Numbered from the stretch's first letter, positions 1 to 12,085 are shown. The stretch is DNA of 64,000 nucleotides from DASXKD01 sp963762735 (GCA_963762735.1 CAVXMG010000021.1:186001-250000), one strand, 5' to 3'. The notes: a model not told the origin generated them from the sequence alone. A program made the numbers and translations.

Positions 1-581
1 CGGTGGGCCTGATCGTCAGCGCGCTGCTTGCCGGGCTGGTCACCTACGGCCATCACGCCCTCGGCGTGGTGATCCTCGCCCAGGCCCTCGCCGTGTTCGC
101 CAACGTGGGCCTGTACCTGGCCAGCTTCCGGGTGCTCACCCCCAAGGGGATCCCGGCCAGGGCCCTGGTGCCTGGAGCCGCGGCCGGCGGCATCGCGTGG
201 ACCGTGCTGCTGGCAGCTGGCGCCTATGTCGTGCACCACGACCTGCGCACGGCCTCGGTCTACGGGATCTTCGCCACCGTCCTTGTCCTGCTCGCCTGGA
301 TCTACCTCGTGGTTCAGGTGACCGTTTACGCCGCCGAGGTGAACGTCGTGCTGACCCGGCGGCTTTGGCCGCGTACCATCGTGCAGCCGCCACTGGCGGA
401 AGCGGACCGGGCGTCGATGGCGCTGCAGGCCCTGCAGAACCAGCGGCGCGAGGAGCAATCGGTACGGGTGTCCTTCACCGACCGGCCGGCCGGCGCGCCG
501 TCGTCGGCGCAGACGCCACGGACGCCCGAGGAGGTCACCCCGCCCGGGCGGGCCAGCACCCGCGAAGACGGGCCCGGATAG
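1..581 (+). CDS. YihY/BrkB family membrane protein, 5'-truncated by window edge
   Basis: This is the C-terminal part of a polytopic inner-membrane protein of the YihY/virulence factor BrkB family. The frame is open to the first base of the window, so the real start lies upstream; a GTG at position 3 is the first visible start-like codon. Three hydrophobic segments are visible, and the signature VTVYAAEVNVVLTRRLWPR marks the end of the last membrane helix. It is followed by a hydrophilic tail of about 70 residues rich in Pro, Arg and Ala. The full-length paralogue at 26175-27182 has the same end (ILFGAEFNAELERGR). The family has no settled biochemical function. glgX follows 33 bases downstream in the same direction. 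Confidence 0.8.
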   Translation, partial: VGLIVSALLAGLVTYGHHALGVVILAQALAVFANVGLYLASFRVLTPKGIPARALVPGAAAGGIAWTVLLAAGAYVVHHDLRTASVYGIFATVLVLLAWIYLVVQVTVYAAEVNVVLTRRLWPRTIVQPPLAEADRASMALQALQNQRREEQSVRVSFTDRPAGAPSSAQTPRTPEEVTPPGRASTREDGPG

Positions 582-614
582 GACGGCGCGAGGCACGGGA
601 GGGGACGGGCAGGG

Positions 615-2768
<2,154 letters not shown>

Positions 2769-5137
2769 GCGCGCGTCCCGTGCCGCCGGCCCGCGCGGCA
2801 CCGGCCGCGCGGTCCGCCCCGGCCAGCTTCCGGCGCGGCCGAACAGCACCACAAGCGCGGGCACGAGCAGCGAGCGGACCACGAACGTGTCCAGGACGAT
2901 GCCCAGTGCCATGGCGACCGCGATCTCCCGGAACTGGGCCAGCGGGACCAGCGCCAGCAGGCCGAAGCCCGCCGCCAGCGCCAGGCCCGCCGTGGTGATC
3001 GCGCGGGAGGCCCGGGGAACCGCGACCGCCACCGCCTCGCGGAGCGGCCGGCGGCGGGCCTGCTCCCAGATCCGGCCCACGACGAACACGTTGTAGTCCG
3101 AGCCGAGGGAGATCAGCAGCACGGCGACGACGAACGGCACGTAGTAGACAAGGCTGCCCGCGCCCAGCAGCCCCTGGAAGATCCACACGGTCAGGCCAAG
3201 CGCCGCGAGCAGCGCGAGCACGCTGGCCGCGAGCAGGTAGCACGGCGCGAGCAGGGCACGCAGGAACACCGCGAGCAGGACCAGGATCACCAGGCCGATA
3301 ACCAGCGCGACCCGGCTGAGGTCGGACAACGCCGCATCGACCGCCTCGCCGACCAGCGCCGTCTCGCCGCCGGTCTCGACCCGCACGCCGGTCAGGCCGG
3401 CCGCACGGGCCAGGGCCGGCAGATCGCGGCGCAGTTCCCTCACCCGGTCGATCGCGGCCGGTCCCAGCGGGTCGGTCCGCTCGATCACTCCGTACCTGGC
3501 CGCGTTCCCTGACCGGGACACCGTCAGGTGCACGCCCCGCTGCACCAGGCTGCGCTGGACCGATGGGACGCTTGCCGGGCCCACGACCCCGGCGACCCCT
3601 GGCTGCCGCACCAGCGCCCGCTGGAGCCGGCCAAGCGCGGCGGACTGATGCGCCACACCCGGCCCGAGCACCAGGACCTCGGTGGGCGACAGGATTCCCG
3701 GCACGAAGCCCTTGGCCGCCGCGGCCTCCGCCCGCACCTCCTGCGACGCCGCTGGCAGCGCCCGGATCAGCGGGAACCCGAGCCTGATGTGCTTCAGGCC
3801 GAGGCCAGCCAGCACGAGCCCGGCCACGCAGGCCGCCGCCACGACCAGCGCCACCGGCCGGGCGGTGGCTAGCCGGGCTGCCCGATCGCGCCAGGCGCTG
3901 GCCCCCGGCCCCTCCCCCGCTGCCGCGCCGGGGCCGCCCGCATGCACCCGCGCGGGCCCTGGGCGGAACAGCGCGCCACCGAAGATGGCAATGAGCGCGG
4001 GCGCCAGGGTGAGCGCCACCACCATGGCGGTCACTACGGTCAGCGCGAGCGCAGGGCCAAACGCGGCAAGCGCACCCACCCGCGCGACCGTCAGCGCGGC
4101 GATGCCCCCGGCAACCACCAGGCCCGCGGTCACGATGATCGGCATGAACTCCGCCGTGGTCCGCCTGGCCGCCACCAGGCGGGGCAGCCCCGCATCCAGC
4201 CTGGCGCGCATGCCGGCCAGGAAGAACACCGAATAGTCGGTGGTCACGCCGAGCAGCAGCACCACAAGCACCGGCTCGAGATCGGGCGGCAGCGTGGCGC
4301 CGGTGTGCCTGGCCACCAGCGCGACCATGCGGACCGCCACCAGGTAGGCGACCGCGACGCAGGCCAACGTCGCCAGCGGCGCGCCGAAGGACCGGAAATG
4401 CCAGCCGACGATCAGCGCTATCGCTGCCACGGTGGCCAGTTCCACCCAGGGGAGGTATCGCAGAATCAGGTTGCCCTGCGCGTCCTGGGCGGGCGCCGGC
4501 CCGGTCACCCCGATCAGGTGGTCGGCGGGCGCGCCCGCGTACCGGCGGGCGAACGCTTCTCCCCCGGCGGCCTGCGCACCGATCGAGGCCCCCGGCCGGA
4601 AGTACAGGAACGTGACGATCGTGGTCGAGCGCTCCCTGGAGCCGGGGAACGCACCGGCCGTGTTCGCCACCGGCACCGCCGCGGCCAGCCCGGGAATCCG
4701 GGCGGCATGGCCGGTGTCCACGGCGGTGGCCTGCCGGGCGGCGTGCTCCTGCACCGCCAGGCTGAACCCGTGCGGATCGCGCTGGACCACGGCCACCTGG
4801 GCGGTCAGCGGCAGGCCGAAGATCCGGGCCGCGTCGTACTCCGCCCGCAGCGCGGGCGCGCCTGGCGGGATGAGCCCGCCGATGGCACTGGACGCGGTGA
4901 GCGGCGGCAGATACAGCGTTGCGGCAACGGCGGCCGCGATCCACGCGAGCAGGATCAGGGAACGGCCGGCCACGACCACGGCAGCAAGCGCGCGCCACGG
5001 CCAGCCCACGGCAGCCCGGTCTGTGTCCTGGGTGTCACCGTTGCTACGCTGCGCGCGGCCAGCCACGGCCAGCCCCTTACCCGCGATTACCGGTGCAAAC
5101 GTGCGGCTGGGGTCGCTCCCCCTGGCCAGCGGGGTCG

Positions 5138-5201
5138 CCCCCCAGGCCAGCACGGCCAAGGCCCCGTGACCCCCCAGGCCAGCACGGCCAAGGCCCCGTG
5201 A
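5138..5201. repeat. Tandem 32-bp direct repeat with a partial third copy
   Basis: A 32-base unit beginning CCCCCCAGGCCAGCACGGCC occurs twice without mismatch at 5138-5169 and 5170-5201. Its first 16 bases recur at 5247-5262. It lies in the divergent region between the MMPL gene and treY. In the treY direction an artefactual reading frame runs through it. Confidence 0.9.
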
Positions 5202-5218
5202 CGAAGGAACGGGGCCTT
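5190..5218. terminator. Perfect 10-bp GC-rich hairpin
   Basis: AAGGCCCCGT (5190-5199) pairs perfectly with ACGGGGCCTT (5209-5218) across a 9-base loop. There is no T-run. It starts inside the second 32-bp repeat and lies upstream of both divergent genes, so it could be an attenuator, a processed mobile-repeat stem or a protein-binding site as well as a terminator. Confidence 0.5.
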
Positions 5219-5303
5219 GAGCCACCGGGGGGTTCCAGGGGGGTCGCCCCCCAGGCCAGCACCGCGGTGTTTGGTGACGGCGCACGGGGGGCAGCCCTCA
5301 GCC

Positions 5304-7715
5304 GTGCCCGCACCACCCGTGCCGCCCGTGCCGCAATCGAGCTACCGGCTGCAGCTTCGGCCCGGCTTCGGGTTCGCCGACGCCGCCGGGATCGCTCCCT
5401 ACCTGGCATCCCTGGGCGTCACCCACGCCTACCTCTCACCGATCCTGCAGGCCGCTCCCGGTTCTGCGCACGGCTACGACGTGGTGGACCACTCACGGGT
5501 GTCCGCCGACCTCGGCGGCGAGGGCGCGTTCCGCGACATGGTGGCGCAGTTCCGGCGGTGCGGGCTCGGCGTGATCGCCGACATCGTCCCCAACCACATG
5601 GCCATCGGCGCCCCGGAGTCGCTGAACCGCCAGTTCTGGTCGGTGCTGCGGGACGGGCCCGGGTCACCGTTCGCGCACTGGTTCGACATCGACTGGCCGG
5701 CGGGCGGCGGGCGGCTGCTGCTGCCGATCCTGGCCGGGCCGCTCGGCGGCTGCCTCGGCGACCTCAGGCTGGACACCGGCGGGCCGGACGGGCCGGTGCT
5801 GCGCTATCACGAGCACGTGCTGCCGGTCCGCCCGGGCACCGCGGACCTGCCGCTGCCGGACCTGGCCGCCAGCCAGCACTACCGGCTCGCCGACTGGCGT
5901 GCCGCGGCTACCGAACTGAACTGGCGGCGGTTTTTCGACATCACCTCGCTCATCGCGGTCCGGGTGGAAGACGAGGACGTGTTCGCCGCGACCCACGGCC
6001 TGCTGCTGCGCCTGGTGGCCGACGGGCTCATCGACGGCCTGCGGGTGGACCACCCCGACGGACTCGCCGATCCGCGCGGTTACCTGGACCGGCTGGCCAA
6101 GGCCACCGGCGGCGCCTGGGTGGTCACCGAGAAGATCCTCACCGGCACCGAGGAACTGCCGCCGGACTGGAAGTGCGCGGGCACCACCGGGTATGACGCA
6201 CTCGGCATGGCCGACGGCCTGTTCCTCGATCCGGCCGGAGCGGCCCCGCTGACCGCTGGGTATGCCAAGTTCACCGGGGACACGAAGGGCTTCGCAGAGG
6301 TCGCGGTGGCCGCCAAGCGGGAGGCGGCCACGGGCGGCCTCGCGGCCGAGGTACGGCGGCTGGCCCGGCTGCTGGCCCGCACGGAGGATCGCGCGCTGCG
6401 CGGCCTGGCCGACGGCGACCTGGGCACCGTGCTGACCGAACTGCTCACCGCGTTCGGCGCGTACCGGGCGTACGTGGTGCCCGGCGAGCCCCCGCCGGCC
6501 GCTTCCGTCGCCGTCGTGACGGCCGCGGCCGCCGCGGCGGCGGGCAGGCTGCCCGCGCGGCTGCACCCGGCCCTGGCCGCCGTGGCCGCGCTCGCGCTCG
6601 GCGAATCCGGCACGGGCCTGTGCCAGGACGAGTTCGCCGTCCGGTTCCAGCAAACCTGCGGCCCGGTGATGGCCAAGGGCGTGGAGGACACCGCGTTCTA
6701 CCGCTGGCCCAGGCTGATCGCATTGAACGAGGTCGGCGGCGACCCGGACCGGCTCGGCATCGAGCCCGCGGAGTTCCACGTGTTCGCGGCCCGGCTCGCC
6801 AGGGACTGGCCGGCCACCATGACCACCCTGTCCACCCACGACACCAAGCGCCAGGAGGACGTCCGGGCCCGGCTGGCCGTGCTCGCCGAGATCCCCGGCG
6901 AATGGGCGGCGGAGGCAGCCCGCTGGCAAGAACGGGCGATCGTGCTGGCCAGCGGCCGGGCGCCCGAGCCCGGCACCGAGTACCTGCTCTGGCAGACCCT
7001 GGCCAGCGCCTGGCCGATCGGCTACGAGCGGGTGGCCGGCTACCTCACCAAGGCGATGCGCGAGGCGAAGACCGCCACGTCGTGGCGGCAGCCGGATGCC
7101 GAATACGAGGCCGGCGTGCTCGCGTTCGCCGCCGCCGCGCTGGCCGACCCCGCGCTCACCGGGCAGATCGCGGCCTTCGGCGACCGCATCGCCGCGCTGG
7201 CCCGGGTGAACTCGCTCGGTGCCAAGCTGGTACAGCTCACCATGCCGGGGGCGGCCGACGTGTACCAGGGCTGCGAACTGGCCGCCTTCGCCCTGGTGGA
7301 CCCCGACAACCGGCGGCCGGTGGACTACGCGCGGCGGCGGGCACTGCTCGCCGCGCAGGACGCGGGCGCGGCCGCCATCGATCTGGACACCGAGAAGCTG
7401 CTGGTGACCTCGCGGGCGCTGCGGCTGCGGCGCGACCACCCGGACTGGTTCGCCGGCGGCTACGCCCCGGTCGCCGCTGACGGCCCTGCGGCCGGCCACG
7501 CGGTCGCGTTCCGCCGCGGTCGGGCGATCGTCATGGCCACCCGGCTGCCCGCCCGCCTGGCCCGGCGCGGCGGCTGGGCGGGCACGACGCTGCCGGTCCC
7601 GCCGGGGCGCTGGCAGGACGTGCTGACCGGCGCGGCACATGACGGCCCGCGCCCGCTGCTGTCCGACATTGCACTACGCCTCCCCGTGGCGATCCTGATC
7701 CCGGCCGATGCATAG
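5304..7715 (+). CDS. treY: Malto-oligosyltrehalose synthase TreY
   Basis: TreY isomerises the reducing-end alpha-1,4 bond of maltodextrin to an alpha,alpha-1,1 trehalosyl end. The N-terminus has YRLQLRPGFGF, then DIVPNHMA, GLRVDHPDGL with nucleophile Asp249, VVTEKIL with Glu276, and STHDTKRQEDVRARL, all diagnostic of TreY. The frame is open upstream to 5217 through repeat DNA. I chose GTG 5304 because the conserved fold begins right after it and GGGGGG lies 13 bases upstream; GTG 5274 is the alternative. That gives 803 residues, normal for the family. treZ starts 9 bases after the stop, so the two are probably one operon. Confidence 0.93.
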   Translation: MPAPPVPPVPQSSYRLQLRPGFGFADAAGIAPYLASLGVTHAYLSPILQAAPGSAHGYDVVDHSRVSADLGGEGAFRDMVAQFRRCGLGVIADIVPNHMAIGAPESLNRQFWSVLRDGPGSPFAHWFDIDWPAGGGRLLLPILAGPLGGCLGDLRLDTGGPDGPVLRYHEHVLPVRPGTADLPLPDLAASQHYRLADWRAAATELNWRRFFDITSLIAVRVEDEDVFAATHGLLLRLVADGLIDGLRVDHPDGLADPRGYLDRLAKATGGAWVVTEKILTGTEELPPDWKCAGTTGYDALGMADGLFLDPAGAAPLTAGYAKFTGDTKGFAEVAVAAKREAATGGLAAEVRRLARLLARTEDRALRGLADGDLGTVLTELLTAFGAYRAYVVPGEPPPAASVAVVTAAAAAAAGRLPARLHPALAAVAALALGESGTGLCQDEFAVRFQQTCGPVMAKGVEDTAFYRWPRLIALNEVGGDPDRLGIEPAEFHVFAARLARDWPATMTTLSTHDTKRQEDVRARLAVLAEIPGEWAAEAARWQERAIVLASGRAPEPGTEYLLWQTLASAWPIGYERVAGYLTKAMREAKTATSWRQPDAEYEAGVLAFAAAALADPALTGQIAAFGDRIAALARVNSLGAKLVQLTMPGAADVYQGCELAAFALVDPDNRRPVDYARRRALLAAQDAGAAAIDLDTEKLLVTSRALRLRRDHPDWFAGGYAPVAADGPAAGHAVAFRRGRAIVMATRLPARLARRGGWAGTTLPVPPGRWQDVLTGAAHDGPRPLLSDIALRLPVAILIPADA

Positions 7716-7724
7716 GGTTGCCCG

Positions 7725-9461
7725 GTGACGGTGTTCCGGGTGTGGGCCCCCGAGGCTGTACGCGCGGAAGCAGACATCTCCGGGCATCGGCACCCGATGG
7801 CGGCCGGCGCCGGGCCCGGCTGGTGGCAGGCCGAGGTGACGGCGGCCGCCAACGGCACCGACTACGCGTTCCGGCTCGATGGCGGGGAGCCGCTTGCGGA
7901 TCCACGCTCACCGTGGCAGCCGTATGGCATCAATGGCGTGAGCCGTACGTACGACCATTCCGCGTTCGCCTGGACCGACCGCGGCTGGCGGGGCGGCCCG
8001 CTGCACGGCTCGGTGATCTATGAGCTGCACATCGGCACGTTCACGCCCGAGGGCACGCTGGACGCCGCGATCGGCCGGCTCGGGCACCTGACCGACCTCG
8101 GCGTGGACACCGTGGAGCTGATGCCGGTCGCCGCGTTCCCCGGCGAGCACGGGTGGGGTTACGACGGGATTCACCTGTGGGCCGTGCACGAGCCCTACGG
8201 CGGTCCTGACGCGCTGAAGCGGTTCGTGGACGCCTGCCACGCCCGGCGCCTGGCGGTGCTGCTCGACGTGGTGTACAACCACGTCGGCATCGGCAACCGG
8301 CTCGGCGCGTTCGGGCCTTACTTCACCGAGGCGCACGTGACGCCGTGGGGCCCGGCGGTGAACCTGGACCAGCCAGGGTCCGACGAGGTGCGCGCGTTCC
8401 TGATCGAGAACGCGCTGATGTGGCTGCGCGACTATCACCTCGACGGGCTGCGCCTGGACGCGGTGCACGCGTTCGAGGACCGCCGGGCGCTGCACTTCCT
8501 CGAACAGCTCGCCGCCGAGGTGCAGGCGCTTGCCGCGCTGCTGAACCGGGACCTGGTGCTGATCGCCGAGTCCGACCTCAACGATCCCCGGCTGGTCACC
8601 TCGCGGGAGGCGGGCGGGTACGGGCTGACCGCGCAGTGGAGCGACGACTTCCACCACGCGGTGCACGCGGCGATCACCGGGGAGCGCCAGGGGTACTACA
8701 CCGACTTCGGCTCGATGGGCGCACTGGCGCACACGACGACCCGGGTGTTCTTTCACGACGGGCGCTGGTCAGCGTTCCGCGGCCAGACCCACGGGCGGCA
8801 GGTGGACGTCTTCCGGGTGCCCGCCCACCGGTTCCTGTGCTACCTGCAGAACCACGACCAGATCGGCAACCGGGCCACCGGGGACCGGATCGCCGCCATC
8901 GTGTCCGCCGACCTGATCAAGGCCGGGGCGGGCCTGGTGCTCACCGCGCCCTACACGCCGATGCTGTTCATGGGCGAGGAGTGGGGCGCGGACACCCCCT
9001 GGCAGTACTTCACCGACCATGTGGATCCGGGGCTGGCCGCAGCGGTGGCCCGGGGCCGCAGGGAGGAGTTCGCCCGGCACGGCTGGGCCGCCACCGACGT
9101 GCCCGACCCGCAGGACGCCGCGACGTTCACCCGGTCCAAGCTGGACTGGTCACAGCCCGACCGGGACGCGCACCGGGACATGCTCGCCTGGTACACCGAA
9201 CTGATCGCGCTGCGCCGGGCCCGGCCGGAACTGACCGACCCGCGGCTTGACCGGGTCCGCGCCGACCACGACGACCAGGATCGCTGGCTGGTGGTGCACC
9301 GGGGCCGCCTGCGCATCGCCGCCAACCTGGGCCCCGTGCCGCAGCGCCTGCCGCTGGGCGCACCGGCCACCGGGGTGCTCGCCGCCTCCTCCCCCGCCAT
9401 CGCCCTGGACGGCGAAACCGTGGCGATGCCCGCCACTACGTTCGCGATCGTCGAGGTCTGA
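7725..9461 (+). CDS. treZ: Malto-oligosyltrehalose trehalohydrolase TreZ
   Basis: This 578-residue GH13 enzyme releases free trehalose from the maltooligosyl-trehalose made by TreY. An N-terminal beta domain (residues 1-90) precedes the barrel, which has DVVYNHVGIGN, GLRLDAVHAF with nucleophile Asp245, IAESDLNDPRL with Glu282, and LQNHDQIGNRATGDR. The GTG at 7725 follows AGGG closely. It is the last gene of the glgX-treY-treZ set, which converts glycogen to trehalose, a common osmolyte and stress protectant. Confidence 0.95.
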   Translation: MTVFRVWAPEAVRAEADISGHRHPMAAGAGPGWWQAEVTAAANGTDYAFRLDGGEPLADPRSPWQPYGINGVSRTYDHSAFAWTDRGWRGGPLHGSVIYELHIGTFTPEGTLDAAIGRLGHLTDLGVDTVELMPVAAFPGEHGWGYDGIHLWAVHEPYGGPDALKRFVDACHARRLAVLLDVVYNHVGIGNRLGAFGPYFTEAHVTPWGPAVNLDQPGSDEVRAFLIENALMWLRDYHLDGLRLDAVHAFEDRRALHFLEQLAAEVQALAALLNRDLVLIAESDLNDPRLVTSREAGGYGLTAQWSDDFHHAVHAAITGERQGYYTDFGSMGALAHTTTRVFFHDGRWSAFRGQTHGRQVDVFRVPAHRFLCYLQNHDQIGNRATGDRIAAIVSADLIKAGAGLVLTAPYTPMLFMGEEWGADTPWQYFTDHVDPGLAAAVARGRREEFARHGWAATDVPDPQDAATFTRSKLDWSQPDRDAHRDMLAWYTELIALRRARPELTDPRLDRVRADHDDQDRWLVVHRGRLRIAANLGPVPQRLPLGAPATGVLAASSPAIALDGETVAMPATTFAIVEV

Positions 9462-9538
9462 CCGCTACGATTCTCGCGGCCGATGAGGCTCGCGGGCCAC
9501 CCCGGGCTAAACTCCTGGCCGTCACATCCCGCTCGGAC

Positions 9539-9562
9539 GCATACCCTCTGCTCACAGGGTAG
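9539..9562 (+). promoter_or_regulatory. SigB-like promoter candidate (GCAT-N14-GGGTAG)
   Basis: GCAT at 9539-9542 and GGGTAG at 9557-9562 fit the actinomycete SigB-type consensus GNNT-N14-16-GGGTA. The -10 overlaps an inverted repeat, TACCCT (9542-9547) and AGGGTA (9556-9561). It points at the small membrane protein starting at 9586. The -35 match is the weak form. Confidence 0.4.
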
Positions 9563-9585
9563 TCCTCCGTGTGGAGGTGATGTCG

Positions 9586-9825
9586 ATGACTACGTCCGCC
9601 CTGGGTACCGTCGTAATCGTGATCGTGGTCGCGGCAGGCCTGGCCGTGTGGATCACCGCCGTGTTCCGCGCCGAAAGGCATCCCGAGCCCGGCGGCCGGG
9701 GCGGTGCCCCGCGCCGCAAGATCACCGGCGGCATATTCCGCGGCGACCCGCGCCAGCAGATGCCACGCCGTGACGCCCCGGCCGAGGTAATTGACACAAA
9801 CAATGAGCCCCGGCGTGGTGAGTGA
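9586..9825 (+). CDS. Small single-span membrane protein
   Basis: This is a 79-residue protein with one N-terminal hydrophobic helix (about residues 5-25, beginning LGTVVIVIVVAAGLAVWITA) and a basic, Pro/Arg-rich soluble tail. I chose ATG 9586 because GGAGGTG sits 6 bases upstream; a GTG at 9571 would place the ribosome site inside the gene. I do not recognise the family and assign no function. The next gene starts 9 bases downstream, and a SigB-like promoter candidate lies just upstream. Confidence 0.65.
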   Translation: MTTSALGTVVIVIVVAAGLAVWITAVFRAERHPEPGGRGGAPRRKITGGIFRGDPRQQMPRRDAPAEVIDTNNEPRRGE

Positions 9826-9834
9826 GGAAATGAC

Positions 9835-10209
9835 ATGAGCCTGCCGGCCAGCCAGCAGCGTGTTCTCGATCGGATCGAGGAAACGCTGAAGAGACGTGAA
9901 CCCCGGCTGGCGTCGATGTTCGCAATGTTCACCCGGCTGACCGTGCACGAGAGACTGCCGTGGATCGAGGCGCTGAAGCCTATGCCGTGGTGGTCGCCGA
10001 AGCGCTACCGGCCCTCCGCCCGGATTCGCGCGTTCGTGCTGCTCACCCTGGCCGCGGGTCTGGTGGTCTCGGCGGTCTTCGTCGGCATGAGCCAGTCGCA
10101 GGGGAGCTGCAACGCGCCGATCATGCTCCGCGGCCCGCTGATTGGCACGACCCACGTGCGGAACTGCCCGGCGGTGCCTGAGGCCAAAGGCTATGGGCAC
10201 GGCCCGTAA
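9835..10209 (+). CDS. DUF3040-like small membrane protein
   Basis: This 124-residue protein has the DUF3040-like start LPASQQRVLDRIEETLKRRE followed by PRLASMFAMFTRL, then one membrane helix at about residues 62-85 and a C-terminal tail with two Cys. DUF3040 proteins are small actinobacterial membrane proteins of unknown role. GAGGAAATGAC precedes the ATG. It lies 9 bases after the previous small membrane protein and is likely co-transcribed with it. Confidence 0.7.
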   Translation: MSLPASQQRVLDRIEETLKRREPRLASMFAMFTRLTVHERLPWIEALKPMPWWSPKRYRPSARIRAFVLLTLAAGLVVSAVFVGMSQSQGSCNAPIMLRGPLIGTTHVRNCPAVPEAKGYGHGP

Positions 10210-10218
10210 GCCTGCTCG

Positions 10219-11232
10219 TCAGCCCGCGCCTGCCGATGCCGGGTCGCCGCCCTCAAGGCGCTGCCGCTGCGGGACGACCGTGTATTTGGGATCGGCGGCC
10301 GAGGCGAGACCGGCATGAAAAACCCCCCAGCGGGTCGCCGCAGAAGCACCAAGCAGCGCCGCCCCCGATAGCGCCGCGACTGCCCGGTTACGCCGCGCGA
10401 ACAGCGCCCCGGCAGCACCGGCCGCCGACAGCACCTGGCTGGCCCGCATATAGGTTCCGCCCCGGCCCCCGGTGTACGGTTCGGCGACCATCCCCATGTG
10501 CCTTTTCATCCGCTCGAACGCGGCCGCCTCAGCCGCCGCGCCGAGCAGGGCCAGGTTCCGCGCCGGAGCGTTCTGCCCGGCGGGAGCGGCGAGCAGGCCC
10601 AGGCCGCCCGCTGCCATGGCGGCCGAGCCGGTAAAGATGAACGGCAGTTCCCGGTGGCCCTCGTGCCAGGCGGGCACCGCGGTGTCGCTCACCAGGACCG
10701 CGGTGTAAGCGGCGACGGCCGGCCCAAGCAGCGCCGCCGCCACGCTGGCCACCGCCCCGAGCCGGGGCACCCGGCCGGTCACCGCGGTTGCCGCGGCTAC
10801 CCCGGCGGCCGGGACGTAGCCGGACAGTATCCACGACCCCACGCTCATCGGCGAGGTCACCTTGACCACGCGCAGCATGTTGAGGAACCTGCCCGGCCGT
10901 CCGAGGTCGTGCACCAGCCCGGCCATGGACAGGCTGATCGCGCCCAGCGCGCCAGCCTTGGCCGCGCGGGCCAGCGCAGGCCGGTCGGTGGCTTGAGCGC
11001 CCGCACCCAGCAGCGACGAGGCACCCGCCAGCCCGCCAAGGAAGAAGTAGCCGGGGATGTCCGGTGAATGCCACACCGGCGAGTTGATCACCGGCTTGCC
11101 GTAGTAGGAGGTGAATTCGGCGGGCGGCACCATGGCCCGCTCGCCGCGCCTGCCCCGCCGCCGCCATTCCCGGCCCGGTTTCCCCTCGCGGCCGGGCCGC
11201 TGGCCCTGCCTGGTGACGTCCGAGTTGCTCAT
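10219..11232 (-). CDS. NrfD/PsrC-like membrane subunit of formate dehydrogenase
   Basis: This is a 337-residue integral membrane protein of the NrfD/polysulfide reductase C type, which anchors molybdo-enzyme complexes and passes electrons to quinone. About eight hydrophobic segments follow a basic N-terminus. The typical start PGYFFLGGLAGASSLLGAGA and the conserved LVHDLGRPGRFLNMLRV are present. The frame is open to 11316, but ATG 11232 overlaps the stop of the Fe-S subunit gene (ATGA at 11229-11232), so I take this coupled start. It is the third component of the formate dehydrogenase encoded upstream. Confidence 0.88.
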   Translation of the reverse strand: MSNSDVTRQGQRPGREGKPGREWRRRGRRGERAMVPPAEFTSYYGKPVINSPVWHSPDIPGYFFLGGLAGASSLLGAGAQATDRPALARAAKAGALGAISLSMAGLVHDLGRPGRFLNMLRVVKVTSPMSVGSWILSGYVPAAGVAAATAVTGRVPRLGAVASVAAALLGPAVAAYTAVLVSDTAVPAWHEGHRELPFIFTGSAAMAAGGLGLLAAPAGQNAPARNLALLGAAAEAAAFERMKRHMGMVAEPYTGGRGGTYMRASQVLSAAGAAGALFARRNRAVAALSGAALLGASAATRWGVFHAGLASAADPKYTVVPQRQRLEGGDPASAGAG

Positions 11233-12083
11233 CGGCTCCGCCCGAGCCACTCCGCGGCGAATGCCGCGGCGGCCGCGGCTACCAGCCCGGTGGCTGCCGC
11301 CCCGGCGTGCCGCCACATCGACGGCAGGTCCCGGGTGGTCACCACCGGGTCCGGAGGCAGCCCGTACACCTCCGGTTCGTCGAGCAGGAGGAAGAACGCG
11401 CCGTCGCCGCCCACCCCGTCACCCGGGTCCTCGCCGTACAGCCGGGCCTCCGCGATGCCCGCGCTATGCAACTGGTCCAGCCGGGCCGCGGCGCGCTCGC
11501 GCAGTTCGTCCAGCGGCCCGAACTGGATCGACTCGGTTGGGCACGCCTGCGCGCAGGCCGGCGTCATGCCGTTGCCGAGCCGGTCGTAGCACAGCGTGCA
11601 CTTCCACGCCCGGCCGTCGCCCTTGCGCTGGTCGATCACCCCGTACGGGCAGGCGGGGATGCAGTACCCACAGCCGTTGCAGACGTCCTCCTGCACCACA
11701 ACCGTGCCGAACTCGGTGCGGAACAGCGCGCCGGTCGGACAAACGTCCAGGCAGGCGGCGTGCGTGCAGTGCTTGCAGACATCGGAAGCCATTAGCCAGC
11801 GCAGGGCATCCTGCGCCTCGCCCGCCTCGCCGTCCTGATCAGTCCCAGCCGCTACCGGCCGGCGCTGCTCGATGAACGCCACGTGCCGCCAGGTGTCGGC
11901 GCCCAGGCCGATGGTGTTGTCGTAGGACATCCCGGTGAACACGAAACCGTCGTCGGGGACAGCGTTCCACGTCTTGCAGGCCACCTCGCACGCCTTACAG
12001 CCGATGCACACGGAGGTGTCGGTGAAGAATCCCATCCGCGGGGGCGGGTCTCGATAGCCGCTGGCGGCGGCCGGGTCGGTCAT
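11229..12083 (-). CDS. 4Fe-4S ferredoxin-type beta subunit of formate dehydrogenase
   Basis: This 284-residue iron-sulfur protein carries electrons between the formate-oxidising subunit and the membrane anchor. Four ferredoxin-type cysteine clusters are visible: CIGCKACEVAC, CKHCTHAACLDVC, CNGCGYCIPAC, and CTLCYDR with ACAQACPT. The pattern matches FdnH/FdoH-like subunits. Near the C-terminus is a hydrophobic stretch (about residues 255-275). GTG 12089 and ATG 12083 are both possible; ATG has GGAGG exactly 7 bases upstream. The start overlaps the alpha-subunit stop and its own stop overlaps the NrfD start, so the three are translationally coupled. Confidence 0.92.
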   Translation of the reverse strand: MTDPAAASGYRDPPPRMGFFTDTSVCIGCKACEVACKTWNAVPDDGFVFTGMSYDNTIGLGADTWRHVAFIEQRRPVAAGTDQDGEAGEAQDALRWLMASDVCKHCTHAACLDVCPTGALFRTEFGTVVVQEDVCNGCGYCIPACPYGVIDQRKGDGRAWKCTLCYDRLGNGMTPACAQACPTESIQFGPLDELRERAAARLDQLHSAGIAEARLYGEDPGDGVGGDGAFFLLLDEPEVYGLPPDPVVTTRDLPSMWRHAGAAATGLVAAAAAAFAAEWLGRSR

Positions 12084-12085
12084 GA

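Noticed and set aside
3942..5201. Plus-strand frame of 419 codons antisense to the MMPL gene
   Set aside because: The composition is His/Gln/Arg-rich, typical of the reverse complement of a GC-rich gene, and it runs through the tandem repeats.
5664..7640. Minus-strand frame of 658 codons antisense to treY
   Set aside because: It is a shadow; treY on the plus strand has all the catalytic motifs.
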